Shown here piece by piece: positions 1-5,268 of a stretch of DNA of 5,268 nucleotides. Origin of the DNA: Eubacteriales Family XIII. Incertae Sedis bacterium (GTDB lineage Bacteria > Bacillota > Clostridia > Peptostreptococcales > Anaerovoracaceae); contig JAITAX010000038.1 of assembly GCA_031283865.1 (NCBI GenBank), positions 1 through 5,268 on the forward strand, in the 5' to 3' direction. The translations under genes were made by a program, and so were the position numbers. The notes under the pieces are model-generated. The model saw nothing but the letters and a program-made list of their open reading frames with translations, searched no databases and was not told where the DNA came from. Each line of letters starts with the position of its first letter. Positions within the stretch are counted from its first letter, which is position 1.

Positions 1-412
1 CGCCTATGCGCAGCGTGTCGCCCTCCTCCACGGTCCGATCCAACGCAAGTTCCTCGGTGTAATCCTCCTGTATCGCAATGCCTCCGCGCTTGGCGGCGGC
101 GTCGCTGTCCAGCGAGCGCATCACGCGCTTCGCCCCGGGCCGCGTGAAGATCTCCCCCGTGTAGCGATGCGCAATCACCTCGGCTTCGGGCCAAGCCCGC
201 TTCAGCGCCGGCAGGCCGCCGATGTGGTCATAGTGGGAGTGCGTCAGCAGGATAAAGTCGAGCGGTCGCGCGCCGAGCGCGCGCGCGATGTTCCGCGCCG
301 TGGTCTCCGCGCTGAAAGCGTAGCCCGTATCCACGAGAAAGGCGCCGCTTTCGGAAACGAGCAAAAAACACTCCGCTCCGGGACAACCCGTTACGGGGAT
401 AATTTCGATCAT
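1..412 (-). CDS. Metallo-beta-lactamase-fold hydrolase, N-terminal part (cut by window edge)
   Basis: The first 137 residues of an MBL-fold metallohydrolase. The opening strands MIEIIPVTGCPG and ECFLLVSESGAFLVDTGY (14-31) show the usual beta-strand pair ending in D28TG. The zinc-binding HxHxDH motif is complete as HSHYDH (58-63) followed by IGGLP. A helix (68-75) and strand (EVIAH) follow as expected. The later metal ligands are beyond the left edge, so the subgroup and substrate cannot be named; glyoxalase-II-like, lactonase-like and generic clostridial MBL hydrolases all remain possible. Start ATG 412 is well supported by AGGAG at 426-422, 9 nt upstream. It lies 154 nt downstream of the polysaccharide operon with its own candidate promoter, so I see no functional tie to that operon beyond position. 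Confidence 0.9.
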   Translation of the reverse strand, partial: MIEIIPVTGCPGAECFLLVSESGAFLVDTGYAFSAETTARNIARALGARPLDFILLTHSHYDHIGGLPALKRAWPEAEVIAHRYTGEIFTRPGAKRVMRSLDSDAAAKRGGIAIQEDYTEELALDRTVEEGDTLRIG

Positions 413-421
413 ATAGTATAA

Positions 422-426
422 CTCCT
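422..426 (-). promoter_or_regulatory. Ribosome binding site of the MBL-fold gene
   Basis: AGGAG read on the minus strand, inside AAAGGAG, 9 nt upstream of ATG 412. Strength and spacing are close to ideal and fix the start of the hydrolase gene. Confidence 0.8.
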
Positions 427-446
427 TTGATTCATACGGTCTCCGG

Positions 447-466
447 GGGACGTCCGCTGACGGCCC
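447..466 (-). other. Small hairpin in the leader of the MBL-fold gene
   Basis: On the minus strand GGGCCGTC (466-459), loop AGCG, then GACGTCCC (454-447) forms an 8-bp stem with one mismatch. It would begin a few nucleotides after the predicted transcription start. No run of T follows, so it is not a convincing intrinsic terminator for the upstream operon. It could stabilise the mRNA 5' end, or be chance in GC-rich DNA. Confidence 0.3.
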
Positions 467-475
467 ATTGCTTAT

Positions 476-504
476 ATGATACCCCGAACCGCAGCGGATT
501 ACAA
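476..504 (-). promoter_or_regulatory. Candidate sigma-70/sigma-A promoter for the MBL-fold gene
   Basis: On the minus strand TTGTAA (504-499) is followed after exactly 17 bp by TATCAT (481-476), matching the -35 consensus at 4 of 6 and the -10 at 5 of 6 positions. An A/T-rich stretch, TAAATTTTCG (514-505), lies just upstream of the -35. Transcription would begin near 469 and leave a leader of about 57 nt. It lies in the longest noncoding gap of the window. This is a consensus match only; no start site is demonstrated. Confidence 0.5.
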
Positions 505-550
505 CGAAAATTTACGCCGAATCGGAAGATCGCCGAACCATCGCCAAACC
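480..550 (-). repeat. Four degenerate copies of an 11-bp repeat upstream of and within the promoter
   Basis: Read on the minus strand, GGTTTGGCGAT (550-540) is directly followed by GGTTCGGCGAT (539-529), identical at 10 of 11. Weaker copies are GATTCGGCGTA (523-513) and GGTTCGGGGTA (490-480), each 8 of 11 against the second copy. The last lies in the spacer of the candidate promoter and touches its -10 box. The arrangement could be a set of regulator half-sites, or just a short tandem duplication with chance look-alikes. Confidence 0.35.
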
Positions 551-566
551 GGAAGCTTGAATGCCT

Positions 567-1808
567 TTACGGCAGCACCTGTTCCAAATTCTCCGCACGG
601 CTTTCCACGATGATGTAATCCGGCGGGGATTTTTCCATAAAATCGCGCAGGCGGGACTGCGCGTCGGAGGGCGAACGCGCGGCGCCCGTGTGAATCACGC
701 GGATTTCCTTGAACAGGGGCGCCAGCAATACGGCCAAGGGCGCGCCGCCGCCGTCGTGGAGCAGCAGCAAGCGCGGCGCGTCCTCCTCCGCCGCAAGGTT
801 GCGGATGCGGGCGTAGGGGTACGCGTCGCCGAGGTAGACCTTGTAGAGGTCCGTTCCGTAGGGATCGCGTGTTTCCGCCGCCTTTTTCAGCACGGAGGGC
901 CGCAGCAGCGTCGTATGGGCCGGGCCGAGCCAAGTCCGCTCGGAACCGTCGCGCTTCTCCGCAGACAGTTCATAGAGCGAGGGAAAGGTGGGCCACAGCA
1001 CCGTGAAATCGTCCAACCCGCCGAAAGCTATGCCCGCGCGCTTGCCCAAGCTGCCCAAGAAAGACTGCGCGTAGGTCGTTTTCTCGTAGTTGCGGATGTC
1101 CCTGTAGAAGCCCTTGGAATCGAGCTGCGCGCCAAAGTCCCGGTTCAGCGCCTCCGTTGCGGCGCAAAAAGCCGCAAAGGCGGCCTCGGCGGTCAGGCGG
1201 TCGTCCGTGCGGAACGCGTATGCCTCAAAAGGCAGGGCTTCCTTTTCAAAATCCGCGCGCAGATCCAAGCTTGCGACACCGTAGCGTTGCAGGTGATAGA
1301 AAACGGCGTCATAGAGCGCGTGCAGGTCCGGATAGGGCAGATCGGCGGCATACGTCTCCGGTTCGTAGCGCCTGTGGCGCACGGGCGGGCTTACGAACAA
1401 AAGCTTGCCGCCGCGCATCGCCGCTTTGGATTTCAGGCGCCACAGCTTTTGCGCCTGCGCGCGCGCGGCTTCGGGCGAGTAGACCGCGAGGCCGCCGTAC
1501 TCGAGAAAGCCCTCCTTGTCGCGCAGTATCGCAAAACCGTTCGTTTCGTACTTGCCCATGAACCGCTGTACGCGTGCGTGCGCTTCCGACAGCAGCAGCC
1601 TCCCGTACAGATTTTTATACAGGATCTTGTCCAAGGCCGGGGTGATCGCGCGCAGTTCCTCTGCGGACGCGGGCCGCTTGATCTCGGACAGCGCCGCCTG
1701 CATCGCGGCGCCGTGCGTTCGCAGACAGAGTGCCGCATAGGCGACGAGCGCCGCGCAGAACAAAAGGGCAAAGACGCCTTGCGCCCGGCGGCGCGCGTTC
1801 ATACCCAT
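567..1808 (-). CDS. SGNH/DHHW (AlgJ/AlgX-like) membrane-anchored protein, catalytic motifs degenerate
   Basis: 413-residue extracytoplasmic protein of the family that works with an MBOAT in polysaccharide O-acetylation. Basic residues (NARRR) and a hydrophobic stretch at 11-29 form an N-terminal anchor, leaving the rest outside. Family landmarks: ETNGFAILRDKEGFLEYGG (88-106), an acidic-aromatic segment to 200, FLGSLGKRAG (250-259), DPYGTDLYKVYLGD (316-329), and a C-terminal SGNH-like strand-turn with FKEIRVI (366-372) and PPDYIIVESRAENL (395-408). The expected TDHHWT motif is TDDRLT (201-206), and the expected nucleophile motif DSYxN/GDSF is HDGGGAP (351-357), so the catalytic His and Ser are both absent. 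The reading frame is intact, so this is a probable pseudoenzyme or repurposed protein, not a decayed gene. I chose ATG 1808 because GGAG lies 7 nt upstream. ATG 1802 overlaps the MBOAT TGA as ATGA and is the alternative. Overlap suggests translational coupling. Confidence 0.86.
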   Translation of the reverse strand: MGMNARRRAQGVFALLFCAALVAYAALCLRTHGAAMQAALSEIKRPASAEELRAITPALDKILYKNLYGRLLLSEAHARVQRFMGKYETNGFAILRDKEGFLEYGGLAVYSPEAARAQAQKLWRLKSKAAMRGGKLLFVSPPVRHRRYEPETYAADLPYPDLHALYDAVFYHLQRYGVASLDLRADFEKEALPFEAYAFRTDDRLTAEAAFAAFCAATEALNRDFGAQLDSKGFYRDIRNYEKTTYAQSFLGSLGKRAGIAFGGLDDFTVLWPTFPSLYELSAEKRDGSERTWLGPAHTTLLRPSVLKKAAETRDPYGTDLYKVYLGDAYPYARIRNLAAEEDAPRLLLLHDGGGAPLAVLLAPLFKEIRVIHTGAARSPSDAQSRLRDFMEKSPPDYIIVESRAENLEQVLP

Positions 1809-3283
1809 ATCACAGCTCCCGCGCGAACCAAGCAGATCAGCCCGCCGAAAAGAAAGACCGCAAGGGCGAGGACGCGAAAGATTTCCGCCAAAGCCTTGGG
1901 CAGGACCGCGTCTCCGAAGCGCGAAAGCGGCGCGGAAAGGAGCAGCGCAAGCAGAAAGGCCGGCCAATACTCCCGCAGCAGCATCAGGACCGCGCTGCCC
2001 GCGAACGCGTTTCGGCTCAGCCCGAGCGCGGTGCGCAGGTAAGAAAAAGCGTCCGCCGCGCTGTGCGCGCGAAAGAAGATCCAGCCGACGCCCACCGCAA
2101 TCCATACGTACAGGCGCCGCAGCAGGCCCGGAACGCTTCGCCGGTCAAAGGCGGTGACGCGCTCGACCGTCAGCCAGAAAAAATGCCAAAATGCCCATAT
2201 GATATAGGTCAGCGCCGCGCCGTGCCACAGGCCGATGCACAGCCAAACGGCGAGGCTGTTTCGGGCCGCGCGCCCGCCGTCCGCGTTCGAATCCGCGCCC
2301 GCGCCGCGCCCGTCGAAAGGCGGCCAAATGTAGATTCGGAACCAGTCGGACAGGGAAATGTGCCAGCGGCGCCAAAACTCCGTCACAGAGCGCGCCGCGT
2401 AGGGGTGATCGAAGTTTTCCCGTGCCGTAAATCCGAACATGCGGCTGAGCCCGACGGCCATGTCCGTGTAGCCGGAAAACCCGTGGTACAGTTGCAGGGC
2501 ATAGGCTATGACGCCCAGCCAGGCCAGGGCGACGGAAATGCTCTCGCTGCCGTCCGCGCCCTCGCGCACGGCGGACAGCGCGAAGACGTAATCCGCGGCC
2601 TGCCGCAGGGGGTAGGCGATCATCGTCACCTTTCCGAAGCCCAAGACGAAGCGGCATACGCCGTCCGCAAAAGCCGCAAAGTCGGTGCGGCGCTCCCGCA
2701 GTTGCGGCGCGATCTCCGCGTGGCGCAGGATGGGTCCGGCCAAGAGACGCGGGAAAAACGCGACGGAAAGCCCGACGGAAACGGGATTCCGCTCGGCTGC
2801 CGCCTCCCCGCGGCTGACATCCAGCAGGTAGGAAAGCGCCTGCAACGTGAAAAACGCGATGCCCACGGGTCGCATGAAAGGCAGGACGGCCCCCGTTTCC
2901 GCCGCCGCCCAAGGCAGACCCGACAGCAGGGCGGGCAAACAGCGCACGAGAAACAGCAGGCCGAGCGGGAAAGCGCAGCCGAGCGCCGTCACCGTCCGCG
3001 CCCGCCGCCGTCCGCTTTCCTGCGCCCGCTCCGCCGCAAGCCCAAAGGCCGTGCAGGCGAATACCGAGACGAGCAGCGCGACCGCCGTCGCCGGATCGCC
3101 CCAAGCGCAGAATACCAAGCCGGCGAGGAAGAGCCAGGCGTTCTGCGCTTGGCGCGAAAACCCAAGCGCAAAAAAGATTGCCGCCGTCACCGGCAGAAAA
3201 TAAATCAAAAACGCAACAGAAGAAAAAGACAAACGCGCACCCCTTTCAGCTTTCGGCTGCGGCGCCGCGCCGGAACGCGGCAT
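1799..3283 (-). CDS. MBOAT O-acyltransferase, AlgI/DltB type
   Basis: Polytopic membrane protein expected to pass acyl groups, usually acetyl, across the membrane for O-acylation of an exported polysaccharide. From the ATG at 3283 it has 494 residues, typical for AlgI-like proteins. Family landmarks in order are FSSVAFLIYFLP (20-31), VGIAFFTLQALSYLLDVSRG (140-159), FFPRLLAGPILRHAE (176-190), FSGYTDMAVG (269-278), FWRRWHISLSDWFR (303-316), GLWHGA (351-356) and WIFFRA (401-406). H354 of LWHGA matches the essential MBOAT histidine. Two changes are unusual: the Asp of the common YxDFSGY is Gly268, and the common RDYxYIPLGGNR stretch is replaced by RIYIWPPFDGRG plus an Asp/Gly/Ala-rich loop (317-342). 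The start is uncertain: the 3283 ATG has GGAGG 17 nt away, whereas TTG at 3232 has AAAGGGG at 7 nt and gives the usual family N-terminus (477 aa). It is probably cotranscribed with both neighbours. Confidence 0.95.
   Translation of the reverse strand: MPRSGAAPQPKAERGARLSFSSVAFLIYFLPVTAAIFFALGFSRQAQNAWLFLAGLVFCAWGDPATAVALLVSVFACTAFGLAAERAQESGRRRARTVTALGCAFPLGLLFLVRCLPALLSGLPWAAAETGAVLPFMRPVGIAFFTLQALSYLLDVSRGEAAAERNPVSVGLSVAFFPRLLAGPILRHAEIAPQLRERRTDFAAFADGVCRFVLGFGKVTMIAYPLRQAADYVFALSAVREGADGSESISVALAWLGVIAYALQLYHGFSGYTDMAVGLSRMFGFTARENFDHPYAARSVTEFWRRWHISLSDWFRIYIWPPFDGRGAGADSNADGGRAARNSLAVWLCIGLWHGAALTYIIWAFWHFFWLTVERVTAFDRRSVPGLLRRLYVWIAVGVGWIFFRAHSAADAFSYLRTALGLSRNAFAGSAVLMLLREYWPAFLLALLLSAPLSRFGDAVLPKALAEIFRVLALAVFLFGGLICLVRAGAVIWV
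1816..1819 (-). promoter_or_regulatory. Ribosome binding site favouring ATG 1808 of the DHHW-like gene
   Basis: GGAG (1819-1816, within GGGAG) lies 7 nt before ATG 1808 and 13 nt before the second in-frame ATG at 1802. This favours the longer protein starting MGMNARRR. The site lies inside the 3' end of the MBOAT gene. Confidence 0.55.
3240..3246 (-). promoter_or_regulatory. Ribosome binding site supporting a TTG start of the MBOAT gene at 3232
   Basis: AAAGGGG (3246-3240) sits 7 nt before an in-frame TTG (3232-3230). Starting there gives a protein opening with SFSSVAFLIYFLP, the usual AlgI-type N-terminus, and removes 17 charged and small residues. The upstream ATG at 3283 has only GGAGG (3305-3301) 17 nt away. 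Confidence 0.4.
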
Positions 3284-3290
3284 CGCCGTT

Positions 3291-5268
3291 TCACGCCGTT
3301 CCTCCGTCCCCGATCCAAGAGTCCAAAAGCCGGTCGAAAGCGGGCGCCTGCATCAATTCCCGCCAATTCTCAACGACGTACAGGATTTCGGATTCGTCCG
3401 CCTCCGCCGTGTCCGCCGTCGCCTCCGCGTCCGCCTTGTGCAGACGCGCTTTCAGATCGAAGCTCAGCAAGATCTCCTTGTTTTCCGCCGCGTCTGCGGG
3501 CGAGCGAAAGCGGATCGTTAGGTAGCGGTAATTGAAGTCCACGAGGATTTCTCCCGCCGCCGCGCCCACCGGGGGCCGGTTCACGGAGATGCGGGGCAGC
3601 TTTCGCATGGACTGCCGCAGGGGCGCGCCGCGCTTGTTGATGTTCGTCGCAAATTCGTCGTACAGGCCGACCGATGACGTCATCGTCTTCGGCAAAGAAT
3701 GCTCCCGGTCGAAGACCATCTGCATATACTCCCGCCGGTCCTGCTCCTCCATGCTCGCGATGCGGATGCAATACTTCCACTGTTTTCCGGACTGCACCAC
3801 GTGCGTCAGCTCTCCCCGCATTTCGCTGCGGTATTCCCGATCCCGCAAACGGATCGAAAAAACGTCCTCATACGGAACATAGGCGGGCCGGTCCAGCGCC
3901 ACGGACAGCCCCGTTTCGGAGAGATCGCAGGTCAGACCGCGCAGGACGCGCCCGTCGGATTCGAGTTCGGCGGGCAGGACCGCGTCAAAGCGCTCCGCCA
4001 CGCGGAAGTTCGGCCGGCCCAGCATGAAGCAGACGGCGAAAAACAGGTTTTTCATGTTAATCACCAGCCAGTACAGGATGACGATATCGTAAAAGGCGCC
4101 TGTCATGACGATGCGCAGCACGCAGACAACCGCCGAAATCAGGCATATAGCCAGCATGAGGATGTGCGGCAGCGCGTACAGGCGCAGGGAATCGCCTTTC
4201 TCCGTGCGGCCGTCTTTCTTCGTGACGACGAATTTGGTCTGGCGCACGCCGAAGCTTTCCATGATGACCGGCCCGCTCATGTAGGGAAACAGGATCGTGT
4301 CTATGATGTTGCTCCAGTGCTGGTTGCGGATCTGATCGGAGAGCATATTGATGCTCATGGTCTGAAATACGTAATGCGGCAGCCAAAAAACGGCTATCTG
4401 CAAGAAGCTGCTGTCCACCACCCGCAGGTTGAAAAGCGCAAACAGGATGGGCGACAGGATGTACACGAAGCGGCGAAAAAAGGTCCACCAGTACAGGCAG
4501 GTGGCGACATAGCCGATCTTCGTCGAAACGGGCAATTCCTTGTTCGTCAGCAGCTTGACGTTGCGCAGGCTTTGAATGCAGCCGCGCGCCCAGCGCACGC
4601 GCTGGTCGATCAGGCTCTTGATCGAGGTGGGCGCAAGACCCTGCGCCAGCGTTTCGGAGATCGCGTAGGTCCTGTAGCCCTTGGCCTGTATATTGATGCC
4701 GGTTTCAAAATCCTCCGTGATGCTGTCCGTGGCGATGTTGCCGACGGTATCCAGCGCCTCCCGCGAGATCAGCGTGTTGGAACCCGCGTAAAGCGCGGAG
4801 TTCGTGACGTTCCGCCCGACGTTCACTTCGCGGAAGAAAAAGTCCTGCTCGTTGGGGATGCGGCGCTCCGAATACAGGTTGTACTGAAACAAATCGGGGT
4901 TGTAGAAGCTCTGCGGCGTCTGTATGAAGCCGATTTTTTCCGCCGCGGCGCAGTCTTCGTCCTCGCGGAGGATCCAAGCGCCGTCGGCCTTCTTCTTCAT
5001 TTTGGGCAGGAAGAAGTAGGGTACGGTCCGCAGCAGGAAGTTGCTGTTCGGAATCATGTCGGCGTCGAGGGTCAGGACGAGAGGCGAATCGGTCTGTTTC
5101 AGGGCATTGTTCAGATTGCCCGCTTTGGCGTACCTGTTCTCCGTAAGGCCGAAGTAGCCGATGTCGAAGGATTTGGCGAGCGCCGCCGCCTCCGGCCGGT
5201 TCGAGTCGTCGCAGAGAAAGATGTGCAGCTTGCTCTTGTCCGGATAGTGCAGGTATTTGCACGCGTTC
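3291..5268 (-). CDS. bcsA: BcsA-like GT2 polysaccharide synthase with PilZ domain (5' end missing)
   Basis: Processive family-2 glycosyltransferase that would polymerise a nucleotide-sugar into a beta-glycan and push it through its own membrane channel. The frame is open to the right edge; the first whole codon is at 5267, giving 658 visible residues. In this fragment's numbering I see DDSNRPE (20-26), DAD (68-70), FIQTPQSFYNPD (114-125), TED (184-186) and QRVRW (222-226), the ordered catalytic motifs of cellulose-synthase-type enzymes. Hydrophobic helices follow at about 250-285, 288-305, 365-388 and 393-416. A gating-loop-like FVVTKK (346-351) lies between them. A PilZ domain (about 418-525) carries both c-di-GMP motifs, RVAER (422-426) and DLSETG (448-453). 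About 130 further residues match nothing I know. The sugar is not proven: cellulose is the default reading, another beta-glycan is possible. The MBOAT gene begins 7 nt downstream. No BcsB or BcsZ is visible here. Confidence 0.93.
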   Translation of the reverse strand, partial: NACKYLHYPDKSKLHIFLCDDSNRPEAAALAKSFDIGYFGLTENRYAKAGNLNNALKQTDSPLVLTLDADMIPNSNFLLRTVPYFFLPKMKKKADGAWILREDEDCAAAEKIGFIQTPQSFYNPDLFQYNLYSERRIPNEQDFFFREVNVGRNVTNSALYAGSNTLISREALDTVGNIATDSITEDFETGINIQAKGYRTYAISETLAQGLAPTSIKSLIDQRVRWARGCIQSLRNVKLLTNKELPVSTKIGYVATCLYWWTFFRRFVYILSPILFALFNLRVVDSSFLQIAVFWLPHYVFQTMSINMLSDQIRNQHWSNIIDTILFPYMSGPVIMESFGVRQTKFVVTKKDGRTEKGDSLRLYALPHILMLAICLISAVVCVLRIVMTGAFYDIVILYWLVINMKNLFFAVCFMLGRPNFRVAERFDAVLPAELESDGRVLRGLTCDLSETGLSVALDRPAYVPYEDVFSIRLRDREYRSEMRGELTHVVQSGKQWKYCIRIASMEEQDRREYMQMVFDREHSLPKTMTSSVGLYDEFATNINKRGAPLRQSMRKLPRISVNRPPVGAAAGEILVDFNYRYLTIRFRSPADAAENKEILLSFDLKARLHKADAEATADTAEADESEILYVVENWRELMQAPAFDRLLDSWIGDGGTA

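Larger units (their letters stand above)
413..566. other. Intergenic region between the polysaccharide operon and the MBL-fold gene
   Basis: This 154-bp gap is the only sizeable noncoding stretch. It holds the candidate promoter, the 11-bp repeats, the small hairpin and the AGGAG site described separately. I find no tRNA-like fold, no hairpin followed by a T run, and no small open frame with its own binding site and family resemblance. The polysaccharide operon therefore has no visible intrinsic terminator. Confidence 0.7.

Noticed and set aside
411..420. TATACT just before ATG 412 as a -10 box
   Set aside because: No -35-like sequence lies 16-18 bp upstream, and the start of transcription would fall inside the coding sequence; it is simply the spacer after AGGAG.
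447..466. Hairpin as an intrinsic terminator of the polysaccharide operon
   Set aside because: The stem has a mismatch, no T run follows it, and it lies downstream of the candidate promoter of the next gene.
561..2042. Long plus-strand open frame (493 codons) opposite the DHHW-like gene
   Set aside because: It is a GC-driven antisense shadow: Arg-, Ala- and Gln-rich with no recognisable domain, while the minus strand in the same place encodes a protein with family landmarks and a good ribosome binding site.
1809..2105. N-terminal extension of the DHHW-like frame to an upstream ATG at 2105
   Set aside because: The extra 99 residues run inside the MBOAT gene in another frame and are basic and unstructured-looking. 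ATG 1808 has a good GGAG site and puts the membrane anchor at the N-terminus.
2145..3104. Minus-strand open frame (319 codons) inside the MBOAT gene
   Set aside because: It is an out-of-frame shadow of the MBOAT reading frame; the translation is Arg/Gly/Ala-rich with no membrane segments or motifs.
1730..3535. Long plus-strand open frame (601 codons) opposite the MBOAT gene
   Set aside because: The translation is Arg/Pro/Gln/Lys-rich low complexity and spans three real minus-strand genes; it has no convincing start or domain.
1..5268. CRISPR array, insertion sequence, tRNA or rRNA
   Set aside because: I saw no regularly spaced direct repeats, terminal inverted repeats with a transposase, or conserved RNA-gene sequence; nearly all of the window is explained by four protein genes.

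Overview
The window is GC-rich (about 60% by eye) and densely coded. Every gene I can support lies on the minus strand, so it reads right to left. Good Shine-Dalgarno sites, four-to-ten-base gene overlaps, and a c-di-GMP-responsive cellulose-synthase-type enzyme beside an MBOAT and a DHHW/AlgJ-like protein suggest a high-GC member of the Bacillota (a clostridial relative). That assignment is inference from family resemblance; no taxonomic marker is present.

Layout in order of transcription: (1) 5268-3291 is the 3' two-thirds or more of a membrane glycosyltransferase of family GT2, BcsA-like, with a C-terminal PilZ domain and an unassigned tail of about 130 residues. Its 5' end is outside the window. 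(2) 3283-1799 is an AlgI/DltB-type MBOAT O-acyltransferase, 7 nt downstream. (3) 1808-567 is a membrane-anchored SGNH/DHHW (AlgJ/AlgX-like) protein whose start overlaps the MBOAT stop. (4) 566-413 is an intergenic region with a plausible promoter, four copies of an 11-bp repeat and a small hairpin. (5) 412-1 is the N-terminal part of a metallo-beta-lactamase-fold hydrolase, cut by the left window edge.

Genes 1-3 look like one operon. The GT2 enzyme would polymerise and export a polysaccharide under c-di-GMP control through the PilZ motifs RxxxR and DxSxxG. The MBOAT would bring acyl (probably acetyl) groups across the membrane, and the SGNH-like protein would act outside on the polymer. This matches the known logic of acetylated cellulose (Wss) and alginate (Alg) systems.

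The main surprise is that the SGNH-like protein has lost its expected catalytic residues. The DHHW motif reads DDRL and the GDS/DSY serine motif reads DGGG, while the rest of the fold is recognisable. The MBOAT keeps its key histidine but is altered at two other usually conserved sites. Together these suggest a diverged or non-catalytic version of the O-acetylation module. The hydrolase gene at the left appears to be a separate transcription unit with its own promoter.
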